64,000 bases of DNA from the NCBI GenBank assembly GCA_963749675.1, contig CAVVNT010000002.1, positions 186,001 through 250,000 on the forward strand. The letters are read 5' to 3'. The notes below the pieces were generated by a model. It ran no database searches. It saw only the letters and a list, made by a program, of their open reading frames with translations, and had not been told where the DNA came from. The position numbers were made by a program, and so were the translations under genes. Origin of the DNA: Roseitranquillus sp963749675. GTDB lineage: Bacteria > Pseudomonadota > Alphaproteobacteria > Rhodobacterales > Rhodobacteraceae. Positions 23,868 through 31,853 of the stretch are shown here, piece after piece (positions within the stretch are counted from its first letter, which is position 1; every line of letters starts with the position of its first letter).

Positions 23868-24608
23868 ATGATCCGCATCCTGATCGCCGCATCGCTGATG
23901 GCCGGCGCAGCCCACGCCCAAATCACGGGAGAAGCACACCGCTATACTGCCGGCGACACCGAGCTCGAGGGCTATGTCGCGCGCAACTCGGACCTCGAAG
24001 AGACCCGCGGCACGATCGTCATCATCCACGATTGGGATGGGCTGACAGACTACGAGAGGCGCCGTGCGGAGATGCTCGCCACTCTAGGCTACACCGCGTT
24101 CGCCGCCGACGTCTACGGGGTCGGAAACCTGCCCACGACGATGGAGGAGAACCGGCAGCGCTCCGGCGAACTCTACTCCGACCGTGAGCTCTTTCGTCAG
24201 CGGCTGATGGCGAGCCTCGACGCCGCGCGCGAGGTCGGCGGCGACGGCGGATTGATCATGATCGGCTACTGCTTCGGTGGCGCCGCCGTGCTGGAGGCCG
24301 CGCGTGCCGGCGCCGAGGCCGACGGGTTCGTCAGCTTCCATGGCGGCCTCGATACCCCCGAGGGGCAGGACTACGGCGCAACCGCCGCGCCGGTCCTGCT
24401 GCTGCACGGCACCGCCGATCCCGTCTCGGGGCCCGAGGTGCTGGCGGACGTCGTGCTGCAGATGCAGGAGGCGGGCGTCGATCACGAGGCGCAGCTCTAT
24501 GGCGGCGCGCGGCACAGCTACACCGTCTGGGGGTCGGACGACTACGACCTCGAGGCCGATCAGGCGTCATGGCTTGCGCTGCAGATGTTCCTCGACGAGC
24601 GGTTGTGA
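23868..24608 (+). CDS. Exported dienelactone hydrolase family protein
   Basis: 246 residues with a signal peptide (about 1-17, AGAAHA). The alpha/beta-hydrolase core shows the dienelactone hydrolase triad: Cys135 in GYCFGGA, Asp184 in HGTADPV and His216 in GARHSYTV. VIIHDWDGLTDYERRRAEML is the typical early strand. Cys in place of Ser is characteristic of the family. Cytoplasmic members open the lactone ring in chloroaromatic degradation, but exported homologs like this act on unknown esters. It stands five bases before the next exported-protein gene, so the pair is probably co-transcribed. Confidence 0.9.
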   Translation: MIRILIAASLMAGAAHAQITGEAHRYTAGDTELEGYVARNSDLEETRGTIVIIHDWDGLTDYERRRAEMLATLGYTAFAADVYGVGNLPTTMEENRQRSGELYSDRELFRQRLMASLDAAREVGGDGGLIMIGYCFGGAAVLEAARAGAEADGFVSFHGGLDTPEGQDYGATAAPVLLLHGTADPVSGPEVLADVVLQMQEAGVDHEAQLYGGARHSYTVWGSDDYDLEADQASWLALQMFLDERL

Positions 24609-24612
24609 CGGG

Positions 24613-25113
24613 ATGGTTCCGCGGGCGGCATTGCTCCTCGTCGGGGTTCTGGTGACACTGCTTCCGACGCTGTCGGACGCAAATACCGTGCAGTGCCAGA
24701 GGAACAGCGAATGTCACGCGTCTCTGGCCTGCAGAAGCGGGCGTTGCGTCATTGAGTGCCGAGAGAACCGCGACTGCGAGCCTGGCAGCTTTTGTGTGAG
24801 CCCTGACCAGACCACCTGGGGCATCTGCGTCGAACGTGAAGCGATCGCGCCGGACTGGTTCCCGGAGCTGCTTCGGGACACCGTCCTCTGGGGCGGCGAC
24901 CTTGCCGACATGCCGTTGCGGCGCAGCGAGCCGTTGGACTGCCACGTGGCCTGCGTCGCGAAGACGAACTGCGCGGCCTGGTCCTTTGCACCGGCCGGAA
25001 TGGCGGGGCGTCCGATCCCATGGTGCTATCTCAAGGGCGCGGGGTTTGCGGCACGCTCCAACCCCGGCTCGGTCTCGGGCATCACGCGTCAGCCTGTCCA
25101 CGTACAGCAATGA
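24613..25113 (+). CDS. Exported cysteine-rich protein with PAN-like domain
   Basis: 166 residues. The signal peptide spans 1-23 (LLLVGVLVTLLPTLSDA). Next is a compact region with eight cysteines (CQRNSECHASLACRSGRC, then CRENRDCEPGSFCVSPD) reminiscent of Dickkopf-like or EGF-like knots. A PAN/Apple-type domain follows (LDCHVACVAKTNCAAWSFAP, then WCYLKGAGFAARSN). Both parts predict extracytoplasmic disulfides. PAN domains bind proteins or glycans. It begins five bases after the dienelactone hydrolase stop and is followed by an M48 lipoprotein gene. No specific function can be assigned. Confidence 0.72.
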   Translation: MVPRAALLLVGVLVTLLPTLSDANTVQCQRNSECHASLACRSGRCVIECRENRDCEPGSFCVSPDQTTWGICVEREAIAPDWFPELLRDTVLWGGDLADMPLRRSEPLDCHVACVAKTNCAAWSFAPAGMAGRPIPWCYLKGAGFAARSNPGSVSGITRQPVHVQQ

Positions 25114-25153
25114 GCGCCCGATCTTTCCCGGCGCAGCAGTGAGTTGTGGGTGC

Positions 25154-25891
25154 ATGACGCGCCGGCGGCTGTTGCTCCTAGGCGGAGCCTCCGCCGTGAC
25201 CGCCGGGTGTGACGACATGCCCATCGATCTCGTCTCGGACGAGACGGTTGAGGCAATGGGACTGCAGGCGTGGCAGCAGTTGCGCGAGGAGACGCCGCCC
25301 GCCCGGTCGGATGCTCGGCAAGCAATTCTGAACCGGGTGACCGCGCGTCTTCTGCAGAGCGCGGGTGAGAGCGCGGCCGAGTGGGAGGCGGTGGTCTTCG
25401 CCTCGCCCGACGTCAATGCCTTCGCGCTGCCGGGACGCAAGATCGGGGTCTACGAGGGGATGTTCGAGGTGATCGGCAGCGAGGACCAGCTCGCGGCGAT
25501 CGTCGGACACGAGATCGGCCACTTGAGCGCCGAGCATTCGCAGGAGCGGATGAACGCTCAGGTGGCCAAGCAGTTTGGGCTGCGCGCGCTGGCGATGATC
25601 CTCGATTTCGGCGAGGTGCAATATTCGCGGGAGATCGCGGCGGCTCTCGGCTTCGGCATCGACTACGGTTTGATCCTGCCCTACTCGCGCGATCACGAGC
25701 TGGAGGCCGACCGGCTGGGACTGGAGCTGATGGCCGAGGCCGGGTTCCGTCCACAGGAGGCCGTGACCCTCTGGCAGCGAATCGATGCGATCACCGGGCG
25801 GCGTGGGCCGGAGTTCCTGGCGACGCACCCCGCGCCACAGTCGCGGATCGAGGAGATCGAGGCGATGCTGCCCGAGATCACGCGCGGCTGA
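25154..25891 (+). CDS. M48 family zinc metalloprotease, lipoprotein
   Basis: 245 residues. The N-terminus (RRRLLLLGGASAVTAGC) is a lipoprotein signal with Cys19 in the lipobox. The catalytic HEXXH is VGHEIGHLSAEH (His119, Glu120, His123), and the third ligand Glu lies in RDHELEADRLGLELMAEAG. It is a compact BepA/LoiP-like protease without TPR repeats, probably anchored in the inner leaflet of the outer membrane and involved in clearing misfolded envelope proteins. It is the third exported-protein gene in a row on this strand. Confidence 0.9.
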   Translation: MTRRRLLLLGGASAVTAGCDDMPIDLVSDETVEAMGLQAWQQLREETPPARSDARQAILNRVTARLLQSAGESAAEWEAVVFASPDVNAFALPGRKIGVYEGMFEVIGSEDQLAAIVGHEIGHLSAEHSQERMNAQVAKQFGLRALAMILDFGEVQYSREIAAALGFGIDYGLILPYSRDHELEADRLGLELMAEAGFRPQEAVTLWQRIDAITGRRGPEFLATHPAPQSRIEEIEAMLPEITRG

Positions 25892-25895
25892 GGCG

Positions 25896-26430
25896 TCAGA
25901 ACCGCTGGCCCACGTAGATTTCGGTCGTCGCCTCGTCGTCGTTGTTGACGGCGACGTCCACCGAGGGTCCACGGGAAGCTTCCTTGAGACACGAAAGCGG
26001 AGACCGACTTCCGCCGCGCTCAGGTCTTCGGCGTCGACGAGGCTGCCGAAATCCTCGGCCACGCGGCCTGTCACGGCGAAGTGTGCATAGCCGAAGCGGC
26101 CGCCGAGCCACCCGGGCAGGCGAGTTGCAGCGAGGCGAGGCTGCCGTCGATGTTCTGAGTTCGAGGGGTATCTGCGGAACGCATCCGACCCGCCGTGCGA
26201 GCAGGCGAGAAAGAACGGCGTTCGTCGGAGACGTCGCAGGCCGCCACCTGGCCCGCCAGCACTCCGTCGCAGAAGTCCGGTACGTCGAAGGCGAGCTCGC
26301 CGAGGCCGCGCGTGAAGTCCCGGTCCGGCACCTCCACCTCCGGCACCTCCACCGCGGTGCTCACTCGCCGCGGAGCGAGGCGTTGACGCCCGAGGTTGGG
26401 TAGATCGTGGTGTCGCGCGTGTCGTGGGCC
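25896..26430 (-). pseudogene. Degraded outer-membrane/beta-barrel-like gene
   Basis: Pieces in different minus-strand frames join into one plausible protein: LGELAFDVPDFCDGVLAGQV (about 26250-26350), then GRFGYAHFAVTGRVAEDFGS and LSAAEVGLRFRVS (about 25985-26100). The end VDVAVNNDDEATTEIYVGQR-Phe stops at 25896. The alternating hydrophobic pattern and the terminal phenylalanine are those of an outer-membrane barrel. At least two frameshifts separate the pieces. The remaining 230 bases up to infC (26431-26657) show no gene that I can support. Confidence 0.4.
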
Positions 26431-26657
26431 AGAAACGAGCTCTGGCGCCATGGTCCTCTACCAGCCGTGGCTGTTTCACGGGCACGCAACTTTGGGCGAA
26501 GTTCCATGGCCGCTGAGGCCTCTCGCAAAGGCAGCAGCGCCGCAGTCGTCCAATACGAAACCGCCGCTTTTGATCGCGGCGGGTCTAAAGCTGAAAGATA
26601 CCGAGAATGAGAACCATCGCCGTCCGAAGAATGCGTCAGTCGCAGTCGGCGTGACGA

Positions 26658-27200
26658 TCAGCGCATCGGGCCGATCATCATCACCATCTGGCGCCCTTCC
26701 ATCTTGGGCATGCTCTCGACCTTGCCGAGCCCCTCGACGTCGGAGGCGACACGCTCGAGCAGGTCGCGGCCGAGGTTCTGGTGCGCCATCTCGCGGCCGC
26801 GGAAGCGGAGCGTCACCTTCACCTTGTCGCCGCTCGACAGGAACTTGGTCACGTTCCGCATCTTGACGTCGTAGTCGTGGACGTCGGTGTTCGGGCGGAA
26901 CTTGACCTCCTTGACCTCGATGATCTTCTGCTTCTTCTTGGCCTCGCTCTCGCGCTTCTGGCTCTCGTACTTGAACTTGCCGAAGTCCATGATCTTGCAG
27001 ACCGGCGGCTTGGCGTTGGGCGAGATTTCAACGAGGTCCAAGCCCGCGGCTTCGGCAAGCGCCATCCCCCTTTCGGGAGAGACCACTCCCACATTCTCGC
27101 CTTCGGCACCGATGAGGCGGATTTCGGGTACGCGGATCTTGTCATTGACACGAGGTCCGGTGTCGCGGACCGGCGGGGCGTTGTGCGGACGTCTGGCTAT
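26658..27200 (-). CDS. infC: Translation initiation factor IF-3, ATA start
   Basis: 180 residues: N-terminal domain (GPRVNDKIRVPEIRLIGAEG, then ALAEAAGLDLVEISPNAKPP) and C-terminal domain (KEVKFRPNTDVHDYDVKMRN, then VKVTLRFRGREMAHQNLGRD). IF-3 keeps ribosomal subunits apart and rejects non-canonical start codons. No ATG, GTG or TTG fits. The family start position (xARRPHNAPP) is an ATA codon at 27198-27200, with AGAGGA 7-12 bases upstream. Use of AUU/AUA/AUC for infC is a known autoregulatory device, because IF-3 itself discourages such starts. The ribosomal L35/L20 genes that often follow infC are not on its downstream side. Confidence 0.93.
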   Translation of the reverse strand: MARRPHNAPPVRDTGPRVNDKIRVPEIRLIGAEGENVGVVSPERGMALAEAAGLDLVEISPNAKPPVCKIMDFGKFKYESQKRESEAKKKQKIIEVKEVKFRPNTDVHDYDVKMRNVTKFLSSGDKVKVTLRFRGREMAHQNLGRDLLERVASDVEGLGKVESMPKMEGRQMVMMIGPMR

Positions 27201-27357
27201 GGCGCGGTTCCTCTCGGATGTTTCTGAATGGTGGCGCAAAATAGGCACTGTGGGCGTGTCGATCAAGCGCAATGGCGGGTTCATTCGCCGCAGCGGGGAA
27301 CTCTTGCCTGCCGATGCGGCTTTCTCACCTCGACAGCAGCTATCCGGGAGGAGCGTC

Positions 27358-27738
27358 ATGAGCCGCACGCCACTCAATCTACTCGCGGTCATCGCCATCA
27401 GCTTGGCACCGTCCATTGCAGTCGCGCAGAGCGACGGCGGGGAAGAAACCGGCACCGAGGACGCAGCGGAGCAGGCCCAGGACATCGCGACCGATGGCGT
27501 CGACAGCGAGTTCGCGGCCCTGATGCTCGACGAAGAGGGCCTCGTCGAGGTCCTCTCCGTCGAAGGTTTCGACTACGAGGAGGCCGTGCGCGCCATCGAG
27601 TCCTCGGAGCTTTCCGACACGCGCAAGGTGACGCTGCTGGCGGGCATGGACGCGGCGCGAGACGACCCCGAGGCGCTTGCGGAGGTGCTTGAGCGCGCGG
27701 TCGAGGACATCATGGCGTCCCGAGAGACCGACGGCTAG
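27358..27738 (+). CDS. Small exported acidic protein, function unknown
   Basis: 126 residues: signal peptide about 1-23 (LLAVIAISLAPSIAVA) and a strongly acidic mature part. The C-terminal half (SEFAALMLDEEGLVEVLSVE, then RAIESSELSDTRKVTLLAGM) is predicted to be helical. The start ATG 27358 follows GGGAGGAG. Similar small helical periplasmic proteins occur in Rhodobacterales, but I know no function. Its stop overlaps the convergent ferredoxin reductase gene by four bases. Confidence 0.75.
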   Translation: MSRTPLNLLAVIAISLAPSIAVAQSDGGEETGTEDAAEQAQDIATDGVDSEFAALMLDEEGLVEVLSVEGFDYEEAVRAIESSELSDTRKVTLLAGMDAARDDPEALAEVLERAVEDIMASRETDG

Positions 27739-28544
27739 CCTACGAAGGCCTTCTCCACCACGTATTCGGCGGGCATGCTGTTGGACCCCTCCCTCAAGCC
27801 GTAGCCTTCGAGAATTGCCTTCATGTCGAGGTTCAGACCCATCGATCCGCAGACCATCGTCCGGTCGGTCTCTGACGTGATTTGCGGCACGCCCAGCGCG
27901 TCGTAGGCGTCTCCAGACTTGAGCAGATCGGTTATTCGCCCCATACGGGCACTCGGCTCGCCGGTCGTGGTCGGGAAGTAGCGAAGCTGCGCCGACGCCT
28001 CCTCGCCCACGAGAGGGTCGTCGCGCGTCTTCGCAATCAGATCCTCGCCGTAGCCGAGAGCCGCCGCCTCGCGGCAGGTGTGGGTGAGGATGACCTCCTC
28101 GTAGCGAGCATACGTGTCGGGGTCGCGGACGAGCGAGGCGAACGGTGCGATGCCGGTGCCGCTCGCGAACAGCCAGAGCCGCTTGCCCGGCAGCAGGGCG
28201 TCCAGGACGAGAGTCCCGGTGGGTTTCGGCCGCAGGATTACCTGATCGCCGGGCTGGATGTGCTGAAGCTTCGACGTCAGCGGCCCGTCCTGCACCTTGA
28301 TCGAGTAGAACTCGAGCTCCTCGTCCCAGGCGGGCGAGGCAATCGAATAGGCGCGCAGGATCGGCTTGCCGTTGTCGCCCATGAGCCCGATCATCACGAA
28401 CTCGCCGGAGCGGAAGCGGAGCGAGCGCGGCCGTGTCACCCGGAACGAGAACAGCCGGCCGGTCCAGTGGTGGACCTCTGTCACTGTCTGGGCGTCGGGC
28501 AGGGCGATGGCGTTGTTCTGGTTCACTGGGCTCTGTTCGGTCAT
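27735..28544 (-). CDS. fpr: Ferredoxin-NADP+ reductase
   Basis: 269 residues. The FAD domain has RAYSIASPAWDEELEFYSIK, and the NADP domain has LFASGTGIAPFASLVRDPDT and the TMVCGSMGLNLDMKAILEGY segment. The C-terminal extension EYVVEKAFVG is typical of bacterial subclass I Fpr that caps the FAD with an aromatic residue and tail. It transfers electrons between NADPH and ferredoxin or flavodoxin. It is last in the cysG-DUF2849-cysI-cysH-DUF934 series, 71 bases after DUF934, so it plausibly supplies reduced ferredoxin to the sulfite reductase encoded there. Confidence 0.93.
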   Translation of the reverse strand: MTEQSPVNQNNAIALPDAQTVTEVHHWTGRLFSFRVTRPRSLRFRSGEFVMIGLMGDNGKPILRAYSIASPAWDEELEFYSIKVQDGPLTSKLQHIQPGDQVILRPKPTGTLVLDALLPGKRLWLFASGTGIAPFASLVRDPDTYARYEEVILTHTCREAAALGYGEDLIAKTRDDPLVGEEASAQLRYFPTTTGEPSARMGRITDLLKSGDAYDALGVPQITSETDRTMVCGSMGLNLDMKAILEGYGLREGSNSMPAEYVVEKAFVG

Positions 28545-28615
28545 CTGGTTTCGCGGATCGCTCCGCGCCTTCGATTGGCATGCCGCGGCGGGAAGCGCCG
28601 GGGCCTTGATAGAGG

Positions 28616-29083
28616 TCAACGGGCGGCGACGGAAGACCGCTTGCCCAGACGCGACTGATAGTCGTGTGCACGCCAGTCCGCGCGGGTGCGCCACTGCTCC
28701 TCGGGGTGGCGGCGGGCGAGTGCATCGTCGATCTCGACCTCGTCGAAGCCGGAGCGTCTGGCCATCGCGTACTGGTCGGCAAGGACATGGCCGGAGGCGC
28801 GCAGCCGGCCGGTGTAGCCTGCCTGACGCAGACGACGGGCAAGCGTGAAGCCGCGGCCGTCGCTGAAGGATGGAAACGCAATGCGGATCAGGGCGGGTGC
28901 CTCGCCATCCGTCGCGCCTCGCGATTCGGCTCCGAGGACGTCGACGAGGAGAGCGGCGACGCGGGGCCAGACGGCATCGGAGGAGACGTCGACTCCCGGC
29001 TCGTCCGTGCGGTCGGCGAGCGGAGCGACGACTCCGGACCAGTCGTCGGGGCCAAAGCCATGGTCGGTGACGATCACGCTCAT
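28616..29083 (-). CDS. DUF934 protein of the sulfate assimilation operon
   Basis: 155 residues with the DUF934 pattern (RIAFPSFSDGRGFTLARRLR, then GRLRASGHVLADQYAMARRS and the GFDEVEIDD segment). The start overlaps the cysH stop by four bases. The family is found almost only beside cysH/cysI in proteobacteria, and a role as an electron-transfer or assembly helper of sulfite reductase has been suggested. No cofactor-binding cysteines are present in this copy, arguing against a direct electron carrier. The product is expected to be cytoplasmic. Confidence 0.87.
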   Translation of the reverse strand: MSVIVTDHGFGPDDWSGVVAPLADRTDEPGVDVSSDAVWPRVAALLVDVLGAESRGATDGEAPALIRIAFPSFSDGRGFTLARRLRQAGYTGRLRASGHVLADQYAMARRSGFDEVEIDDALARRHPEEQWRTRADWRAHDYQSRLGKRSSVAAR

Positions 29084-29817
29084 GCCGCGTCCTTTCTCGG
29101 CAGCGGGCCGCGGACCGCCTTGCCGTTCAGAAAATGGATCCCGCATTCGTCCTTGTCCTGTCCCCGCCAGCGGCCGGCACGCGGATCCTCGCTCGGGACG
29201 ACCGGGGTCGTGCAGGGGGCGCAGCCGATGGACGGGTAGCCGCGCGCCACCAGCGGATGCCGGGGCAGGCGGTTGTTCGTCATGTAGTCCTGCACGTCGT
29301 CTGGCGTCCAATGCGCAAGCGGGTTGACCTTGAGCCGGCCGTTCCCGTCCTCGACCTCGAAGAACTCCATCTCCGCGCGGCGTCCGCCCTGGAACCGCTT
29401 GCGACCGGTGATCCAGGCGTCGAACCCACTCAGCGCGCGCTGGAGCGGCTGCGTCTTGCGCAGGTCGCAGCACGCGTCGGTGTCGTGCAGATGCAGGCTA
29501 CCGCCCTCGTCGCCCGGCAACGGGCCGATCAGGCGAATGTCGCTGAGACCCAGCCGGTGAGAGACGTCTTGCTGGTACGCGAGCGTCTCGGGAAACAGCA
29601 TCCCGGTCTCGAGGAACAGAACCGGCAGCGCCCGATCCACGACCGAGACCATATGGAGCAGGACGACCGATTCCGCACCGAACGACGACACCAGAGCCAC
29701 GCGCCCGACCTGCTCGTCGGCAACGGCATGGTGCAGCACGTCGTGGGCCGAGTGGTGGCGGTATCGCTCGTTGAGCGCCTTCGCCCGCTCGACGACGTCG
29801 GTGGCGTCAAGCGGCAT
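29080..29817 (-). CDS. cysH: Assimilatory adenylylsulfate (APS/PAPS) reductase
   Basis: 245 residues of the PP-loop family. The nucleotide loop is VSSFGAESVVLLHMVSVV, and RKRFQGGRRAEMEFFEVEDG and the KVNPLAHWT motif follow. The paired cysteines Cys116-Cys117 (DACCDLRK) and Cys199/Cys202 (GCAPC) are the CC...CxxC set that binds a [4Fe-4S] cluster in APS-type reductases. The catalytic ECGIH cysteine lies near 225. The cluster motif indicates APS rather than PAPS as substrate. It reduces activated sulfate to sulfite for the adjacent CysI, overlapping cysI by 11 bases and DUF934 by four. Confidence 0.92.
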   Translation of the reverse strand: MPLDATDVVERAKALNERYRHHSAHDVLHHAVADEQVGRVALVSSFGAESVVLLHMVSVVDRALPVLFLETGMLFPETLAYQQDVSHRLGLSDIRLIGPLPGDEGGSLHLHDTDACCDLRKTQPLQRALSGFDAWITGRKRFQGGRRAEMEFFEVEDGNGRLKVNPLAHWTPDDVQDYMTNNRLPRHPLVARGYPSIGCAPCTTPVVPSEDPRAGRWRGQDKDECGIHFLNGKAVRGPLPRKDAA

Positions 29818-31462
29818 CGCGGCGGGCCTCCTCGTAGAGCGCGGCCTTGAACGGCGCCATGCCGACGCGGCGGTAGACCTGCAGGAACGTCTCCTCCGGG
29901 CCTTCGCGGAGGTCGAGATAGGCGAAGACGATGCGCTCGATCGCGGGCGTGATCTCGTCGTAGGCGAAGCCCGGGCCGGTGCGCTCTCCGAGCGTTGCAT
30001 CCTCGGTCCCGTCGCCGCCCAGCGTGATCTGGTAGTTCTCCACACCCGCGCGGTCGAGGCCGAGGATGCCGATATGGCCGACATGGTGGTGGCCGCAGGC
30101 ATTGATGCAGCCCGAGATCTTGATCTTGAAGGGCCCCACATCGTGCTCGAGCTTCAGCGCTTCGAACCGCGTCGCGATCTCCTGTGCGACCGGGATCGAG
30201 CGGGCGGTGGCGAGCGCGCAGTAGTCCATGCCGGGGCAGGCGATGATGTCGGAGATCAGGCCGACATTCGCCGTGGCCAGGCCAGCGTGCTGCAGCTCCG
30301 CGTGAACCCTGCGCAGGTCGGCACGGTGGATGTGGGGCAGGATCACGTTCTGCTCGTGGCTGATGCGCAGTTCCCCGTAGCCATACCTCTCCGCAAGGTC
30401 CGCAATCACGCGCATCTGGTCCGCCGTCGCGTCGCCTGGGGTCGCTCCGGGAGCCTTCAGCGAGATTGTGACGATGGCGTGATCCTCGCGGCGATGAGCG
30501 GCGAGGTTGGTGTCGGCCCATGCACTTAGGATCGGGTCCCGTGGCATCTGCGGCACAGGGCCGCCACGGAACGCCGGCGGAGCGAAGGCCGCCTCGATCT
30601 CTGCCAGCAGCCCCTGGTCAGTGCCGTCATAGGCGGCGCGACGAGCCGGAAACTCGGCCTCTACAAGGTCGCGTATCTCTTCCATTCCATGTTCATGGAC
30701 GGTGATCTTGATGCGCGCTTTGAACTTGTTGTCGCGCCGGCCGAGCAGGTTGTAGACGGCGAGGATGCTCTCGACGTAGGGCAGCAGGTCCGGCTTCGGC
30801 AAGAAGTCGCGGATTACCTTGCCGATCATTGGCGTCCGGCCGAGGCCGCCTCCGACGATGACCTCGAAGCCTTCCTCGCCCGCGTCGTTTCGCACCATGC
30901 GCAGGCCGATGTCGTGCGCGCGGGTCACGGCGCGGTCGTTCGGCGAGCCGTTGATTGCGATCTTGAACTTGCGCGGTAGGAACTGGAACTCCGGGTGGTC
31001 GGTCGACCACTGGCGCAGGAGCTCCGCGACGGGCCGAGGGTCTGCGATCTCGTCCGCAGCGGCGCCGGCGAAGTGGTCGGCGGTGACGTTGCGGATGGTG
31101 TTCCCCGAGGTCTGGATCGCGTGCATGCCGACATCCGCCAGCGCGTCGAGGATGTCCGGCACGTCGCGCAACCGAGGCCAGTTGAACTGGATGTTCTGCC
31201 GCGTCGTGAAGTGGCCGTAGCCCTTGTCCCACCGCTCGGCGATGTAGGCCAGCTGGCGCATCTGGCTCGGGTTCAGCGTGCCGTAGGGAATCGCGACGCG
31301 CAGCATGTAGGCGTGCAGCTGCAGGTAAAGGCCGTTCATCAGGCGCAGCGGCTTGAATTCGTCCTCGGTCAGCGAGCCGTCGATCCGGCGCGCTACCTGG
31401 CCGCGGAACTGGGCCGCACGCTCGCGCACGAAGGCGTCGTCGAAATCGTTGTAGACGTACAT
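29807..31462 (-). CDS. cysI: Sulfite reductase hemoprotein (ferredoxin-type nitrite/sulfite reductase)
   Basis: 551 residues of the siroheme nitrite/sulfite reductase family: two repeats of the ferredoxin-like half-domain (HFTTRQNIQFNWPRLRDVPD, then IAINGSPNDRAVTRAHDIGL). The siroheme/[4Fe-4S] cysteines are in IACPGMDYCALATARSIPVA and the KISGCINACGHHHVG segment. It reduces sulfite to sulfide with six electrons. The co-encoded APS reductase and ferredoxin reductase indicate sulfite and ferredoxin as partners rather than nitrite and NADPH flavoprotein. It lies 55 bases after DUF2849 and overlaps cysH. Confidence 0.93.
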   Translation of the reverse strand: MYVYNDFDDAFVRERAAQFRGQVARRIDGSLTEDEFKPLRLMNGLYLQLHAYMLRVAIPYGTLNPSQMRQLAYIAERWDKGYGHFTTRQNIQFNWPRLRDVPDILDALADVGMHAIQTSGNTIRNVTADHFAGAAADEIADPRPVAELLRQWSTDHPEFQFLPRKFKIAINGSPNDRAVTRAHDIGLRMVRNDAGEEGFEVIVGGGLGRTPMIGKVIRDFLPKPDLLPYVESILAVYNLLGRRDNKFKARIKITVHEHGMEEIRDLVEAEFPARRAAYDGTDQGLLAEIEAAFAPPAFRGGPVPQMPRDPILSAWADTNLAAHRREDHAIVTISLKAPGATPGDATADQMRVIADLAERYGYGELRISHEQNVILPHIHRADLRRVHAELQHAGLATANVGLISDIIACPGMDYCALATARSIPVAQEIATRFEALKLEHDVGPFKIKISGCINACGHHHVGHIGILGLDRAGVENYQITLGGDGTEDATLGERTGPGFAYDEITPAIERIVFAYLDLREGPEETFLQVYRRVGMAPFKAALYEEARRDAA

Positions 31463-31517
31463 CGGGCGTCTCCTGCCGTGCCCCTGACTCGGTCAGGGTC
31501 CTCGTTTTTCAGGGTTG

Positions 31518-31853
31518 TCAGCGGTTGAAGCGGGGGCCCGTCGAGGGGGCCGGCGCGCGTTGCGCCCGCTTGCCGAGGAAGTAGTTGGATGGGCCTCGGG
31601 TGCGGAAAGCCTCGCGGAAGTGAACGGGCTCGGGGCCGTTCGGGCCTTCGACGGCGTCGGCGAGGTAGGGGCCAACGACCTCATCGTCCATCCCCTGAGC
31701 GTGGAGCAGGCGCAGCTGCGCGTGCGCCTCGTCGTCGAGAAGCTCGGCCTCGTGATGGTCGCGGACCCAGCGCCCGTCCTCGGCGAGGTAGACGACATCG
31801 CCCTCGAGCAACGCGTTCGCGGTGACGACCTTTGGGGTGAAGCGGCGGCTCAT
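31518..31853 (-). CDS. DUF2849 protein
   Basis: 111 residues (RRFTPKVVTANALLEGDVVY, then GRWVRDHHEAELLDDEAHAQ and the RTRGPSNYFLG end). The pattern is the DUF2849 family that sits between cysG and cysI in alphaproteobacteria. Its start overlaps the cysG stop by four bases. No catalytic motif is evident; it is likely a small cytoplasmic helper or regulator of siroheme delivery or sulfite reductase assembly, purely by context. Confidence 0.87.
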   Translation of the reverse strand: MSRRFTPKVVTANALLEGDVVYLAEDGRWVRDHHEAELLDDEAHAQLRLLHAQGMDDEVVGPYLADAVEGPNGPEPVHFREAFRTRGPSNYFLGKRAQRAPAPSTGPRFNR

